This document shows, piece by piece, positions 8,362 through 15,612 of a stretch of DNA of 42,632 bases. Source of the DNA: Aquimarina algiphila (GTDB lineage: Bacteria > Bacteroidota > Bacteroidia > Flavobacteriales > Flavobacteriaceae). The stretch lies in NCBI RefSeq assembly GCF_007489275.1, contig NZ_VLNR01000059.1, positions 1 through 42,632 of the forward strand, given 5' to 3'. The position numbers and the translations under genes are program-made. The notes under the pieces are model-generated. The model did no database searches and was not told where the DNA came from. It worked only from the letters and a program-made list of their open reading frames with translations. Numbering within the stretch: position 1 is the first letter of the stretch; every line of letters begins with the position of its first letter.

Positions 8362-9753
8362 CTAATTAAGTAGGGATTTAAGAATATACCATCCTTCTTT
8401 AAAATGAATTTTAAGTTCAGTCCAGTTTCTTAAGCTAAGTAATCTTTTCAAAATATATTTAGGTCTAAAATAAAAAGACCTATATGCTTTATTTTTTAAC
8501 TGTTGTAATTCTTTTCTACTCAACAAACCTGTGCCTATTGTGACTTCGTTTCCTGACTGATCCATAACCTCTAACGAATCATCAATCAGCCCTTCTTTTA
8601 ATGCTTCAGTTCTGAAGGAAGTATTACTTCGTGGTACAGCTACATTAAATGAAGCATAGTCTGCATCAATTTTTTTTGCAAATGCTATCGTGTTTAATAT
8701 GGATGCTTTTGATTGGCCTGGTACACCAATTAAAAAAGTACCTAAACGTTTTATTCCGATTTTTTTTGATAATGCAAACGTTTTTTCAATTTGTTGGGTT
8801 GTATAGTGTTTTTTATAATGGGTTAATAAATCATCTTCTGCCCATTCGACTCCAAACATAATTAAAGTGCATCCAGCAGCTTTCATTAACCTTAGTTCTT
8901 TTTCATTTAAAACATCTACTCTCGAAAAACACATCCAGTTTATACCATAGTTGTCTTCAATCATCCACTCTAAAACTTCTCTAGTAATTGTTTTTGATTG
9001 AAAAAAAGTTTGATCTGAGAAATAAATAAATTTGTATCCTTTTGCTTTTAGTTCTTTTAATTCAGTTATAATTGAAGCTGCAGTTCTTGTTGTATAAGGC
9101 AAGGTAGACATAATACAAAATGTACAAGGATAAGGGCATGCATAATTCGTTAGAACTGTCGCCATTGGAAACGCATTAGCAAATGGCATTCTATAGTTAC
9201 CCATAAAAAAATGTTGTTTAGGTACTGCCATATCCATGGGTTTGGATCGTTTGCTATCTTTAACAACAAATTCTCCTTCTTGTCGATAAACCAGTCCTTC
9301 TATTTTTTCTCCCCCCTCTATTAATTGCCTAAACCCATTCTTAAAAAAATTTGTAATAATTGCATCTAACCACTTATATTTTTGAAATTTCTCTCCATAC
9401 TTTTCTAATAATGCATCTCCTGAGCAAGCGATTATAGTATTTGGGTTTTCTTTTTTAACAATATTATAAAAAAGCTGATCTTCAATCAGTGAAACAGCAC
9501 CTATTTGACCAATTATATAATTAGGTTTGAAACATTTTATTTTTTTATAAGCATTAGTTTCTGATATCTTTTCAGCAATACAATCCATTACCAATATTTT
9601 ATAATCTGGCTCATTAAAAAATGCGGACTGCATTAATAAATCGACAGGTTGAGGTAAATAGTATGCTTTTGATACTTTTGAGCAATAATAATCTCTAATA
9701 TAGATTTTCTTTCCTGGAGGGTTCAGAAACAATATACGCTTAGATGAACTCAT
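8362..9753 (-). CDS. Cobalamin-type radical SAM protein 3
   Basis: A 463-residue radical SAM enzyme. The N-terminal 150 residues form the B12-binding-like domain; its expected DxHxxG site reads DCIAEK (57-62), without histidine. The cluster-binding triad is C206, C210, C213 (CPYPCTFC). The rest has the typical TIM-barrel blocks, such as FSDQTFF and FGVEWAED. The start overlaps the stop of the GT9 gene by four bases, so expression is coupled to a heptosyltransferase-like gene. It differs clearly in sequence from the other two radical SAM proteins of the locus, so the three are not recent duplicates. Function is unknown; modification of the glycan made by the neighbouring enzymes is an inference. 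Confidence 0.85.
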   Translation of the reverse strand: MSSSKRILFLNPPGKKIYIRDYYCSKVSKAYYLPQPVDLLMQSAFFNEPDYKILVMDCIAEKISETNAYKKIKCFKPNYIIGQIGAVSLIEDQLFYNIVKKENPNTIIACSGDALLEKYGEKFQKYKWLDAIITNFFKNGFRQLIEGGEKIEGLVYRQEGEFVVKDSKRSKPMDMAVPKQHFFMGNYRMPFANAFPMATVLTNYACPYPCTFCIMSTLPYTTRTAASIITELKELKAKGYKFIYFSDQTFFQSKTITREVLEWMIEDNYGINWMCFSRVDVLNEKELRLMKAAGCTLIMFGVEWAEDDLLTHYKKHYTTQQIEKTFALSKKIGIKRLGTFLIGVPGQSKASILNTIAFAKKIDADYASFNVAVPRSNTSFRTEALKEGLIDDSLEVMDQSGNEVTIGTGLLSRKELQQLKNKAYRSFYFRPKYILKRLLSLRNWTELKIHFKEGWYILKSLLN

Positions 9754-10868
9754 TCAATTAGGACTTTATATTTTTCTGATTCAACGAATCTAATTATTTT
9801 TGAAGCCATTTCCTTTGGATTCATAGATTTAAAGCAAGTTACATCTCCCTGACAATATCTTGCTATTTGTGATTTCGGATGAATAAAACAAGGAGAACAA
9901 CTCATATCCAATTCTAAATTGAGCATCTGTTCGTTTTCTTGATATCCTACCAATTTTGATGAAGTCGGTCCCCAGATCCCTACTGTTCTTATCCCAAATA
10001 AATAGGCTAAATGTAGAGGACCTGAATCATTTGTAATAAATAGTTTTGTTTCTTTTAAACATTCAACAAATTCGGATAAATTATGCTGACCTGCTATATT
10101 TGAGATTTTTTTTGACGTAACCCCAAGATTTATTAATCGTTCTTCAAACGATGCTACAAATGTAAATTCAGGTTTTGCACCAGTCAAATAAAAATGCCAA
10201 TCCGGATTTTTATCATGAAGTTCCTTAATTAAGGAAGCATATTTTGATAAAGTAAACCTACGTTGTAAAAGATAATTACCTGCATTGATGTTAATAAATA
10301 TTTTATTATTACCTCCCTCTTTTGTATTATACTTTACTGAAGGGCAGGCATAGGTTTTATTAAACATTTCTGCAATAGCATTTGTAGCAGGTTTGTTTTG
10401 TAACGACACAAAAGATTGTACTCTTGTATTTTTATTCTTGGGTTTAAAATAGAATGAGCTACAATGTTTTCCAATTCCAACTATTAATCTAAACAGGCCA
10501 GACAGGTTTGAAACTCGTTCCATATCCAATATTGTGGTGGTTTTTTGTTTCCAAATTTGTAATACAAGCTTAAATAAACTAATCATTAAAACGAAAGGAT
10601 GTTTTGTTTTAACGTATATGACGTTCAAATCTAGCAAATCAATCACCGCTTTGTTACTATATAATGTAACAAATGTAACCTGCTTCTTTTCGATACCTAT
10701 CGTATTCATAACATGAACAATTCGAGTTATACTACCTAATCCAAAAAACTTTAGCACAATAAAATGTTGCTCCTTTTTTTTCATTTTCCCTCTCCATTTC
10801 AATGCATTCATCATCATGTAAAATGGTTTGACCAATCCATCGATAAAGATTAAAAACTGATATTTCAT
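9750..10868 (-). CDS. GT9 family glycosyltransferase (heptosyltransferase-like)
   Basis: A 372-residue GT-B glycosyltransferase of family 9 (ADP-heptose:LPS heptosyltransferase family). The N-terminal domain begins with HFIVLKFFGLGSI (about 36-48). The C-terminal nucleotide-binding domain holds the diagnostic NDSGPLHLA followed by GIRTVGIWGPTS. A C-terminal cysteine-rich patch (SCSPC, then C-Q-G and C-F) also occurs in many GT9 members. It lies directly downstream of a complete ADP-heptose pathway, after a 111-base gap, which makes ADP-heptose the most likely donor. The first ~30 residues are basic and hydrophobic and may sit on the membrane. The acceptor may be lipid A-core or another glycan; this is unresolved. 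Confidence 0.85.
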   Translation of the reverse strand: MKYQFLIFIDGLVKPFYMMMNALKWRGKMKKKEQHFIVLKFFGLGSITRIVHVMNTIGIEKKQVTFVTLYSNKAVIDLLDLNVIYVKTKHPFVLMISLFKLVLQIWKQKTTTILDMERVSNLSGLFRLIVGIGKHCSSFYFKPKNKNTRVQSFVSLQNKPATNAIAEMFNKTYACPSVKYNTKEGGNNKIFININAGNYLLQRRFTLSKYASLIKELHDKNPDWHFYLTGAKPEFTFVASFEERLINLGVTSKKISNIAGQHNLSEFVECLKETKLFITNDSGPLHLAYLFGIRTVGIWGPTSSKLVGYQENEQMLNLELDMSCSPCFIHPKSQIARYCQGDVTCFKSMNPKEMASKIIRFVESEKYKVLIE

Positions 10869-10979
10869 TGAATAATAAAGGTTTTAACTGTCATCCGATT
10901 TCAAAAGTGATGGATAAGTTTAACGTTATTCTATTATAGATCTTTTACTATAAATAGAAATTATTATAATTATATATAT

Positions 10980-11543
10980 CTATTTTAAAAAATGTTTATC
11001 AAGTATATCACAAATACTGTGTTCGATAAATATATGTGTCTCCTGTATTCTCGAGGTGTGGTTCGAACAAACAATAATATTTTTATCACAAACTGCATTC
11101 ATTTGGCCTCCATCATTACCACTTAAACCCACAACAAAACTTTTTCTTTCCTTCCCAAGTTGAAGTGCATTTATAACATTTTTACTTTTACCACTAGTAC
11201 TAATACCTATTACTACATCTTTTTCTGAAGCAAAAGCCTCTAATTGACGAGAAAAAACCTCGTCATAAGAATAATCATTACTAATCGAAGTAAGAGTAGA
11301 TGTATCTGTGGTTAGAGCTATTGCAGCTAGGGCAGGTCTCTTTTTATCACTAAAACTTCCAACTAATTCTGCCGCCATATGTTGTGCGTCTGCAGCACTT
11401 CCTCCATTACCGAATATAATAATTTTTCCACCAGCTTCTAAACGTTTTATACACTTGCTTGCTATAAAATTAATATCATCTTCATATTTGCTAATGGTTT
11501 GCTCTATTACTTGAATATGCTCTTTTAAATTTTCAGAGATCAT
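10980..11543 (-). CDS. gmhA: Sedoheptulose 7-phosphate isomerase GmhA
   Basis: SIS-domain isomerase (187 residues) converting D-sedoheptulose 7-phosphate to D-glycero-D-manno-heptose 7-phosphate, the first step to ADP-heptose. The phosphate-binding loop FGNGGSAADAQH (44-55) is intact, as are STSGKSKNV and the C-terminal RIQETHIFIEH block that supplies catalytic residues. The length matches bacterial GmhA. The start overlaps the stop of hldE by four bases. All partner enzymes of the pathway are next to it, so the assignment does not rest on the SIS domain alone. Confidence 0.95.
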   Translation of the reverse strand: MISENLKEHIQVIEQTISKYEDDINFIASKCIKRLEAGGKIIIFGNGGSAADAQHMAAELVGSFSDKKRPALAAIALTTDTSTLTSISNDYSYDEVFSRQLEAFASEKDVVIGISTSGKSKNVINALQLGKERKSFVVGLSGNDGGQMNAVCDKNIIVCSNHTSRIQETHIFIEHSICDILDKHFLK

Positions 11544-12913
11544 TGTTTTATTTTGTTGATTACACCCGTTGTACTTTTTCCATCTATATACTCGATTAAT
11601 TTTGTAGTTCCTGCAAAATCACTACCTATAATCTCCTTATTTTTATAATCAGCACCTTTTGCCAAAACATTTGGTCTTATAGATTTAATTAATTCATAAG
11701 GCGTATTTTCGTTAAACAATACAGTATAATCAACAGATTTCAGAGCATTTAATAAATAGGCCCTATCTAGTTCGGGATTAATTGGGCGTTTATTCCCTTT
11801 TATGTTTTTCACTGAATTATCAGTATTTACTCCCACAATTAAAACATCTCCTAGTTTTTTTGCTTTTTCTAAATATTTTATATGTCCTAAGTGAAGGATA
11901 TCAAAACAACCATTGGTAAATACTATTTTTTTATTTTGTTCTTTTAGGTCATTAACAATTGTTTTGATTTCATCTATTGTTTTTATATTATGATCTTTGG
12001 CATAAATTTCATCAATTGTAGCGGTTCCCACCCCAATTTTTGCAACAACAATACCAGCTGCTAAATTAGCAAATTGTATAGCATCATCAATATGACTATC
12101 TTGTGCTAATTTATATGCTATCGCAGCAATAACAGTATCTCCTGCTCCAGTAACATCATAAACCTCTTTTGCTTTAGTTGGGAATATTCTTAATTCTTCA
12201 TCAAAAACGGCAATACCATCTTGATTAAGTGTAATAACAGAAATCGCTAATTTATATTTTGATTTAAGTGTACGAATAGCATACTCCAATTGATTGTTAT
12301 TAATATCAAAGTTTGTTGCAATACTTGCTTCTTTTTTATTTGGAGTCAATAAATAAGCCCCAGTATATTTTGAATAATCGCTACCTTTAGGGTCAACTAA
12401 TATTTTAATTTTTTCTTCGTTTGCTAACTTTATAATTTTTTTGGTGACATTATCTGTCAATACTCCTTTCCCATAATCAGAGAGAATAATTATTTCGTGA
12501 CTTTTAATAATGTTCCTGTAGATGTCAAAAACCTTATTTGTACTATCTTCATTAATGTCTTTTGTAGTTTCTTTATCATAACGTACTATTTGTTGATTAG
12601 ACGACGATAGTATTCTAGTTTTTTTAGTTATTAGTCTATCTTTTTCAATAACCATATAATCCGTAAGTATACCTTGTTCTTCTAACAAATTATACATAAT
12701 CGAAGTATTTTCACAATCACCTATTACACTTATAATATTAACTTCAGCTCCAAAAGCCAACAAATTATTAACTACATTACCTGCACCACCTAAAACTAAT
12801 TTCTCTTCTTTTATATCAACTACCGGAACAGGAGCTTCTGGTGATATACGCTCAATACTACCTATTAAGTATTTATCTATCATAATATCACCAATTACCA
12901 AAATTTTTTTCAT
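11540..12913 (-). CDS. hldE: Bifunctional heptose 7-phosphate kinase / heptose 1-phosphate adenylyltransferase HldE
   Basis: Two-domain enzyme of 457 residues. The N-terminal PfkB/ribokinase-like half (about 1-315) phosphorylates heptose 7-phosphate at C1; it shows the GGAGN motif (42-46) and the catalytic DVTGAGDT. The C-terminal nucleotidyltransferase half (about 328-457) starts with TNGCFDILHLGH, with the HxGH signature, and transfers AMP from ATP to heptose 1-phosphate. The full fusion is intact, as in E. coli HldE. It overlaps hldD and gmhA by four bases each. Together with GmhB and HldD it completes the route to ADP-L-glycero-D-manno-heptose. Confidence 0.95.
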   Translation of the reverse strand: MKKILVIGDIMIDKYLIGSIERISPEAPVPVVDIKEEKLVLGGAGNVVNNLLAFGAEVNIISVIGDCENTSIMYNLLEEQGILTDYMVIEKDRLITKKTRILSSSNQQIVRYDKETTKDINEDSTNKVFDIYRNIIKSHEIIILSDYGKGVLTDNVTKKIIKLANEEKIKILVDPKGSDYSKYTGAYLLTPNKKEASIATNFDINNNQLEYAIRTLKSKYKLAISVITLNQDGIAVFDEELRIFPTKAKEVYDVTGAGDTVIAAIAYKLAQDSHIDDAIQFANLAAGIVVAKIGVGTATIDEIYAKDHNIKTIDEIKTIVNDLKEQNKKIVFTNGCFDILHLGHIKYLEKAKKLGDVLIVGVNTDNSVKNIKGNKRPINPELDRAYLLNALKSVDYTVLFNENTPYELIKSIRPNVLAKGADYKNKEIIGSDFAGTTKLIEYIDGKSTTGVINKIKQ

Positions 12914-13908
12914 TGTTTTTTATCCCAATTAAATGTTTGTTTGATATAAGGAATATATTCTTTAATACCTTGTTCTAAAGTGTAATTTGGCTTATAACCT
13001 AAAAATTCCTGACTTAGACTAATATCAGCTCTGGTATGCATCTGATACCCTTTATAAGGATTTTCAAAATATTCTATTTTTAAATTTGTATTCAATTCCT
13101 GTTGCAAAATATTCACAATGTCATAGAAACTACGATGAACCCCACTACCAATATTATAGATTCCATTTTTTTTAGTAAAACATGCTAAAATATTAGCAAG
13201 AATAACATCTTTGACATAAACAAAATCACGCATAATTTTATCTGACCCTATAAATAAACGTGGTGACTTGCCTGCTATAATTTGATGCCCTAGTTGAATT
13301 ACCATAGATGCAGTCTTATTTTTAAAGTATTCTTTTTCTCCATAAACATTAAAAAATTTAAGCCCCACGATATGCATATTTGAGTATTCTTTCATGTATC
13401 GATATGCTATCTGATCCATAGCGTACTTAGAAAAACCATAAACATTTTCAGGAGAATCATCACCAATTTTTTGAGGTGATGGACTTGAACCATATGTAGC
13501 AGCAGAACTTGCGTATATCATTCCTGCTTCATTTTTTTTAGCAACCTCTAATAAATTATAAAAACTATTAACATTAGTTTTCATAATAATTTCTTGGTCA
13601 TAGACTCGTGTATCAGAAATAGCTGCATAATGAAAAATAAAGTCTAATTTATAAAATTTAAGCTTATTTAAATCTTCTTCATCTTTGATATCTCCACAAA
13701 TTATATCACCTTTAAAGCCTATCAAATTTTTATAATGACCAAAACTTTTTAAATTACCATTATCAAAGGTCTCCCCCTTTCTAAATACATCAAAAATTAT
13801 AATTTTACTGTCTGGATAATTTTTTTGCAAATAAAAAGCAATGTTAGAACCAATAAATCCCGCACCACCGGTTATCAAAATAGTTTTATTATTAAAGTTT
13901 ATCTCCAT
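12910..13908 (-). CDS. hldD: ADP-glyceromanno-heptose 6-epimerase HldD
   Basis: Extended short-chain dehydrogenase/epimerase of 332 residues. The NAD(P)-binding GGAGFIGSN is at 14-22, the catalytic pair is Y157 and K161 (YGFSK), and a serine cluster (SSAATYGSS) precedes it. Segments GDIKDEEDL and FFNVYGEKE match the HldD type rather than GalE. It inverts C6 of ADP-D-glycero-D-manno-heptose to the L-glycero form, the last step of the pathway. It lies 10 bases after gmhB and overlaps hldE by four bases. Confidence 0.93.
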   Translation of the reverse strand: MEINFNNKTILITGGAGFIGSNIAFYLQKNYPDSKIIIFDVFRKGETFDNGNLKSFGHYKNLIGFKGDIICGDIKDEEDLNKLKFYKLDFIFHYAAISDTRVYDQEIIMKTNVNSFYNLLEVAKKNEAGMIYASSAATYGSSPSPQKIGDDSPENVYGFSKYAMDQIAYRYMKEYSNMHIVGLKFFNVYGEKEYFKNKTASMVIQLGHQIIAGKSPRLFIGSDKIMRDFVYVKDVILANILACFTKKNGIYNIGSGVHRSFYDIVNILQQELNTNLKIEYFENPYKGYQMHTRADISLSQEFLGYKPNYTLEQGIKEYIPYIKQTFNWDKKQ

Positions 13909-13918
13909 TAAACTAATG

Positions 13919-14437
13919 TCATAAAATATAATTATTTACCTCTCTGATTGACGGCAAAATAAATTTGGCTTTACTTTTTGTTTTTTCAATTTTATGCCCG
14001 CTTTCAACAAGTATAGTATTTCTTATACCAAAATCATGCGCTGCCTTAATATCACTTTCTTTATCACCGATCATCCAAGAATTGTTCTTATCAATTTGAT
14101 ATTTTTTGTTGGCTTCATCAAACATACCTGTTTTTGGTTTTCGGCAACAACAATTATCTTCAGGTATATGAGGGCAATAAAAAACATCCAAAATATTAAT
14201 ATCTTGTTTATCAAACTTACTTAACATCCACTCATTAAGAATATTAAAATCTTTCATTTTGTAATATCCTCTACCAATACCTGATTGATTGGTAACCAAG
14301 ATTAAATGAAATCCTTTACTCTGCAAATATTTGCAACTACTTAAAGCTCCATCAATAAATTTAAAATCTTGTATTTTATGTAAATATTTGACCTCCTCAT
14401 TAATAACTCCATCTCTGTCTATAAATACCGTTTTCAT
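13919..14437 (-). CDS. gmhB: Heptose 1,7-bisphosphate 7-phosphatase GmhB
   Basis: HAD-superfamily histidinol-phosphatase-like enzyme of 172 residues. The nucleophile motif is FIDRDGVI with D7 and D9. TNQSG supplies the second HAD motif. The zinc-binding loop of the GmhB type is C88, H90, C96, C98 (CPH then CCCRKP), shorter between the halves than in E. coli. It removes the C7 phosphate of heptose 1,7-bisphosphate between the two HldE reactions. It is the first intact gene of the operon. No clear -7 box is visible in the 90 bases upstream, so it may be transcribed through the decayed gene before it. Confidence 0.93.
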   Translation of the reverse strand: MKTVFIDRDGVINEEVKYLHKIQDFKFIDGALSSCKYLQSKGFHLILVTNQSGIGRGYYKMKDFNILNEWMLSKFDKQDINILDVFYCPHIPEDNCCCRKPKTGMFDEANKKYQIDKNNSWMIGDKESDIKAAHDFGIRNTILVESGHKIEKTKSKAKFILPSIREVNNYIL

Positions 14438-14525
14438 TAAGCTAAAGATAAAAAATAAATAATCATAGTAAATATTTTATAAATGCGTTTGTTATAAATC
14501 TATATAGAAATGTTTTTGGATGAAT

Positions 14526-15029
14526 TTATATACCTTTTTTAATCGAAAGAGCACTCGAAACCCAATCAGCAGAAGTCATTTTGCATTGATGGTTATAATT
14601 TAATATTTTATTAGACACACTCCAATAAAGGTTTCTTATTATCGGCAAAGTTCTAAAATTTGTGAAATGGCTTACATCGATAAGATCATTCCCCACATAA
14701 ACTTGGTATATAATATTTTTAGGTTTAATTTTTTTTAACCTTCTAGAAGAAAAAAGGTTTAATTGTTTAATACCCGTTCCAGGGATACTAGAATTTATAA
14801 AGGTTTTATTAATCGAATCACGTAAAAAATCTATATAATTATCCTTCGAAGCAGAAAAAGAATCTCTAAAAACTAAAAAATCTACTTCAGGTGGCGAGTC
14901 GATTAGATTTGTATTTAAAGCTTTTAGTTCTGATTTATAAAAATCTATAATAGAAAATCTATAGGATAGTTCAAAAAGAAGAATTACGGTAATAATACAC
15001 TAAAAAAGTCCTCCCAAAATTTTCTTCAT
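14526..15029 (-). pseudogene. Decayed SGNH/GDSL hydrolase-like gene with internal stop
   Basis: Reading from ATG at 15029, 168 codons stay in one frame to a stop at 14526, broken only by TAG at codon 10 (15000-15002). The segment around the stop is a typical signal anchor (MKKILGGLF, stop, CIITVILLFELSYRF). Downstream are recognisable SGNH/GDSL blocks: LVFRDSFSAS where GDSFS is expected, SSIPGTG, and IIYQVYVGNDL matching the block with the conserved Asn-Asp. Three lesions agree with decay: the TAG, Gly-to-Arg in the nucleophile block (AGA for GGA), and loss of roughly the C-terminal half compared with the ~300-residue family. It stands at the head of the heptose operon. Such proteins often accompany glycan biosynthesis. 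Read-through cannot be excluded. Confidence 0.75.
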
Positions 15030-15077
15030 ATTATAAAAACACTAATTCATTTAATATGAATAAATCGCTTTTTAAAT

Positions 15078-15107
15078 AAAAAAGATGCTCTCCCAAGCAT
15101 CTTTTTT
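15078..15107 (-). terminator. Bidirectional intrinsic terminator
   Basis: Perfect 12-bp stem AAAAAAGATGCT / AGCATCTTTTTT with a six-base loop; both strands end in a T run. It lies 26 bases after the stop of the small secreted protein gene and before the heptose operon, and so separates regions A and B. Confidence 0.85.
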
Positions 15108-15132
15108 CTATTTGCGTTAAAATTTCATCCAT

Positions 15133-15486
15133 CTATTTATTAGTTACCACATCTCTTCCCTTATAAAATCTTTTTATCGCCATATGATTTCCTGAATATA
15201 TTTTAATCAAATATAAACCTACTCTTAGTTCTGAAATATCAATCTCTCTTTCGAGATGTAATTTACTTCTAATCCTGATAAAACCAGATTTATCTATGAT
15301 TTTTACTTCAATTGACTCTTTGGGTCTATTCGTAACAATATTTAAAAATTGAGGAGTAGAGGTAGCTTGAATATCAAACTCAAATGTATTATCATTTGTT
15401 GTTGTATTTTTTTCGCCATTCCAATCATTTGAATATGATGAAGTTACACTTATAAAAAGCATGCAAAGTAATAGTATATTTTTCAT
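15133..15486 (-). CDS. Small secreted protein resembling a free-standing C-terminal sorting-like domain
   Basis: A 117-residue protein with a clear signal peptide (MKNILLLCMLFISVTSSYS, cleavage near 19-20). The mature part is beta-rich and ends with EIDISELRVGLYLIKIYSG and KRFYKG. This closely follows the pattern of type A Por-secretion sorting domains and of DUF3244-like small Bacteroidota proteins (idisxLxxGiYxikv ... krfxk). There is no large passenger domain, so it cannot be an ordinary type IX cargo. It is the last gene of the SusC/D locus, 126 bases after the FG-GAP gene, and an 11-bp inverted repeat sits right before its start. Function is unknown. Confidence 0.75.
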   Translation of the reverse strand: MKNILLLCMLFISVTSSYSNDWNGEKNTTTNDNTFEFDIQATSTPQFLNIVTNRPKESIEVKIIDKSGFIRIRSKLHLEREIDISELRVGLYLIKIYSGNHMAIKRFYKGRDVVTNK

Positions 15487-15489
15487 AGT

Positions 15490-15528
15490 TAATAGTTTTA
15501 CTATAATTTACTAATAATAAAACTATTA
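15490..15528 (-). promoter_or_regulatory. Inverted repeat directly in front of a start codon
   Basis: TAATAGTTTTA (15490-15500) and TAAAACTATTA (15518-15528) are perfect reverse complements separated by 17 bases. The repeat ends three bases before the ATG of the small secreted protein gene (15486). It could be a DNA operator or an mRNA hairpin that hides the translation start. No T run follows, so it is not an intrinsic terminator. Confidence 0.5.
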
Positions 15529-15612
15529 CCCTGTTAATGGAAACACAAATAGGAATAAATTTAACTCTTCTTGGCAAAGATTTATGAAAACAAATAGAAT
15601 AAATAAGTATAC

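Noticed and set aside
10869..10979. Separate promoter for the GT9 gene
   Set aside because: No TAnnTTTG box found on the minus strand in the 111-base gap, so the gene is treated as part of the heptose operon.
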